Source of the DNA: Microbacterium hydrocarbonoxydans
GTDB taxonomy: Bacteria; Actinomycetota; Actinomycetes; Actinomycetales; Microbacteriaceae
Assembly (NCBI RefSeq): GCF_011752045.1
Contig: NZ_JAAKXW010000001.1
Span: forward strand, 558,001 to 622,000
Direction: 5' to 3'
Length of the DNA: 64,000 nt
In this document: positions 63,321 through 64,000 of the stretch, piece after piece
Layout of the letters: every line of letters begins with the position of its first letter
Position numbering within the stretch: the stretch's first letter is position 1
Notes under the pieces: model-generated
Databases searched by the model: none
What the model was told of the DNA's origin: nothing
What the model saw: the letters and a program-made list of their open reading frames with translations, nothing else
Made by a program: the position numbers and the translations under genes

Positions 63321-64000
63321 GTGCTGCCGACACCTCCTTCGCGAGCGTGATCGCCCGCTCCATCTCGAGCACCAGTCGCTCTCCGTTCCACTCGACGTTC
63401 GCCTCGGCCTGGCCGAAGGCCAGCGTCACCGCGGGGTTCTGCAGATGCGGCTCGACCTCCACGCCGCCGTCGGCGAACCCCGCCGGGGCGCCGTCGATCA
63501 GGAACGGTCCGTCGAAGGTGAGCTCCAGAGAGCGGCCTTCCTCCCGCGTCCAGCTCACACCGGGATCCTCCGGGCCGAGCGGGTTCCACTCGATGCTGCT
63601 CGCCGTGAGGCGATCCGCCCAGTCCCGGAACGATCCGTCGGCGGCCGCGCGGCCGACGACCGCGATCCAGGCGGCGCCGCCGGCTCGCGGGAGCCATTCC
63701 TGCTGAGCGGTGTCCCCCGCGAGCACGGGGCGCAGTCCGCCTTCGGCGGCGACCGCGACGTAGCCGTCACCGCACCGCCCGAGAATCCACTCCCCGCGGA
63801 GCTCGAACTCGTCGAACTGCTCGACAGGGAACCACAGGTGCGTGCTCCGGCGCGGATCGGTCGTCGTGAAGCGCTGCACGTGCATGAGCGCGTCCCTGTG
63901 CTGCTGGACCCGGCCCAGCACCCGGTGACCCGCCCAGCCGTTGGGCCGCGCGGCGGATCCCGTGTCGGCGTTCGCAGGGTGCGTCACGAACACCTGCAGC
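63310..64000 (-). CDS. C-terminal part of an uncharacterised carbohydrate-cluster protein (N-terminus outside window)
   Basis: About 230 residues visible; the frame is open to the window edge, so the ATG/GTG candidates inside (63993 and others) are probably internal. Near the edge QVFVTHPAN and PNGWAGHRVLGRVQQHRDAL resemble conserved segments of large proteins found with polysaccharide utilisation genes, and the end is beta-rich. It overlaps the start of the GH88/105-like gene by 11 bases. No catalytic residue is assignable. Confidence 0.65.
   Translation of the reverse strand, partial: LQVFVTHPANADTGSAARPNGWAGHRVLGRVQQHRDALMHVQRFTTTDPRRSTHLWFPVEQFDEFELRGEWILGRCGDGYVAVAAEGGLRPVLAGDTAQQEWLPRAGGAAWIAVVGRAAADGSFRDWADRLTASSIEWNPLGPEDPGVSWTREEGRSLELTFDGPFLIDGAPAGFADGGVEVEPHLQNPAVTLAFGQAEANVEWNGERLVLEMERAITLAKEVSAAHGR

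Overview
The window is a contiguous piece of chromosome from a high-GC actinobacterium. Gene content and order (rpsP-KH-rimM-trmD, rplS-lepB-rnhB-DUF2469-yraN-comM-dprA-xerC-M23-rpsB-tsf-pyrH-frr-cdsA, gatC-gatA-gatB, glgE-glgB) and the many GTG starts fit Microbacteriaceae, most likely Microbacterium; this assignment is an inference from memory of the family. There are about 68 protein genes and two tRNAs, almost all on a dense core-genome backbone. I see no insertion sequence, integrase, CRISPR array, rRNA or prophage.

Layout. 1-3.5 kb: ettA (cut by the left edge), a lipoprotein, ssb, then a divergent small gene and an HNH-nuclease-like gene with an SOS-box-like site, ending at tRNA-Arg(TCT). 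3.5-9 kb: orn, tRNA-His, a CopB-type metal ATPase behind a CsoR-like operator, a LysE exporter, an OsmC protein, and a metalloprotease-clpS-DUF2017 run. 9-14.7 kb (minus): a P-loop kinase, a GerW-like protein, dinB and gatB-gatA-gatC. 14.7-19.3 kb (plus): acyl-CoA ligase, DEAD-box helicase, GNAT, acylphosphatase. 19.4-24 kb (minus): ligA, mnmA, iscS-type cysteine desulfurase. 24-30.5 kb (plus): glgX, glgE, glgB for alpha-glucan turnover. 30.6-33.5 kb: a thioredoxin-TPR protein coupled to a large membrane protein. 33.6-36.4 kb: AI-2E-family permease, hydrolase, zinc-ribbon protein, transglycosylase-like protein.

36.4-54 kb is the translation and cell-division backbone, on the minus strand except for the M23-family gene and map. 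A block of about 3.2 kb (membrane protein, map, VOC protein, pyrimidine-dimer glycosylase, methyltransferase) sits between trmD and rplS, which are often adjacent in bacteria. 54-60.5 kb: a GCS2-type ligase and a glycerol regulon (SorC-type regulator divergent from glpD-glpF-glpK). 60.6-64 kb: an IclR regulator downstream of kduI, a GH88/GH105-like hydrolase and a gene cut by the right edge, together a polysaccharide/uronate catabolic operon.

The strongest window-wide signal is regulatory: at least 15 transcription units start with a TANNNT-like hexamer ending 6-8 bases before the ATG or GTG, which predicts leaderless mRNAs. I found no clearly new multi-gene system. The best candidates for follow-up are the SOS-box/89-aa/HNH cassette, the CopB N-terminus with 17 histidines at exact three-residue spacing, the shared acidic tails of S2 and S16, and the partial GH105-KduI operon.
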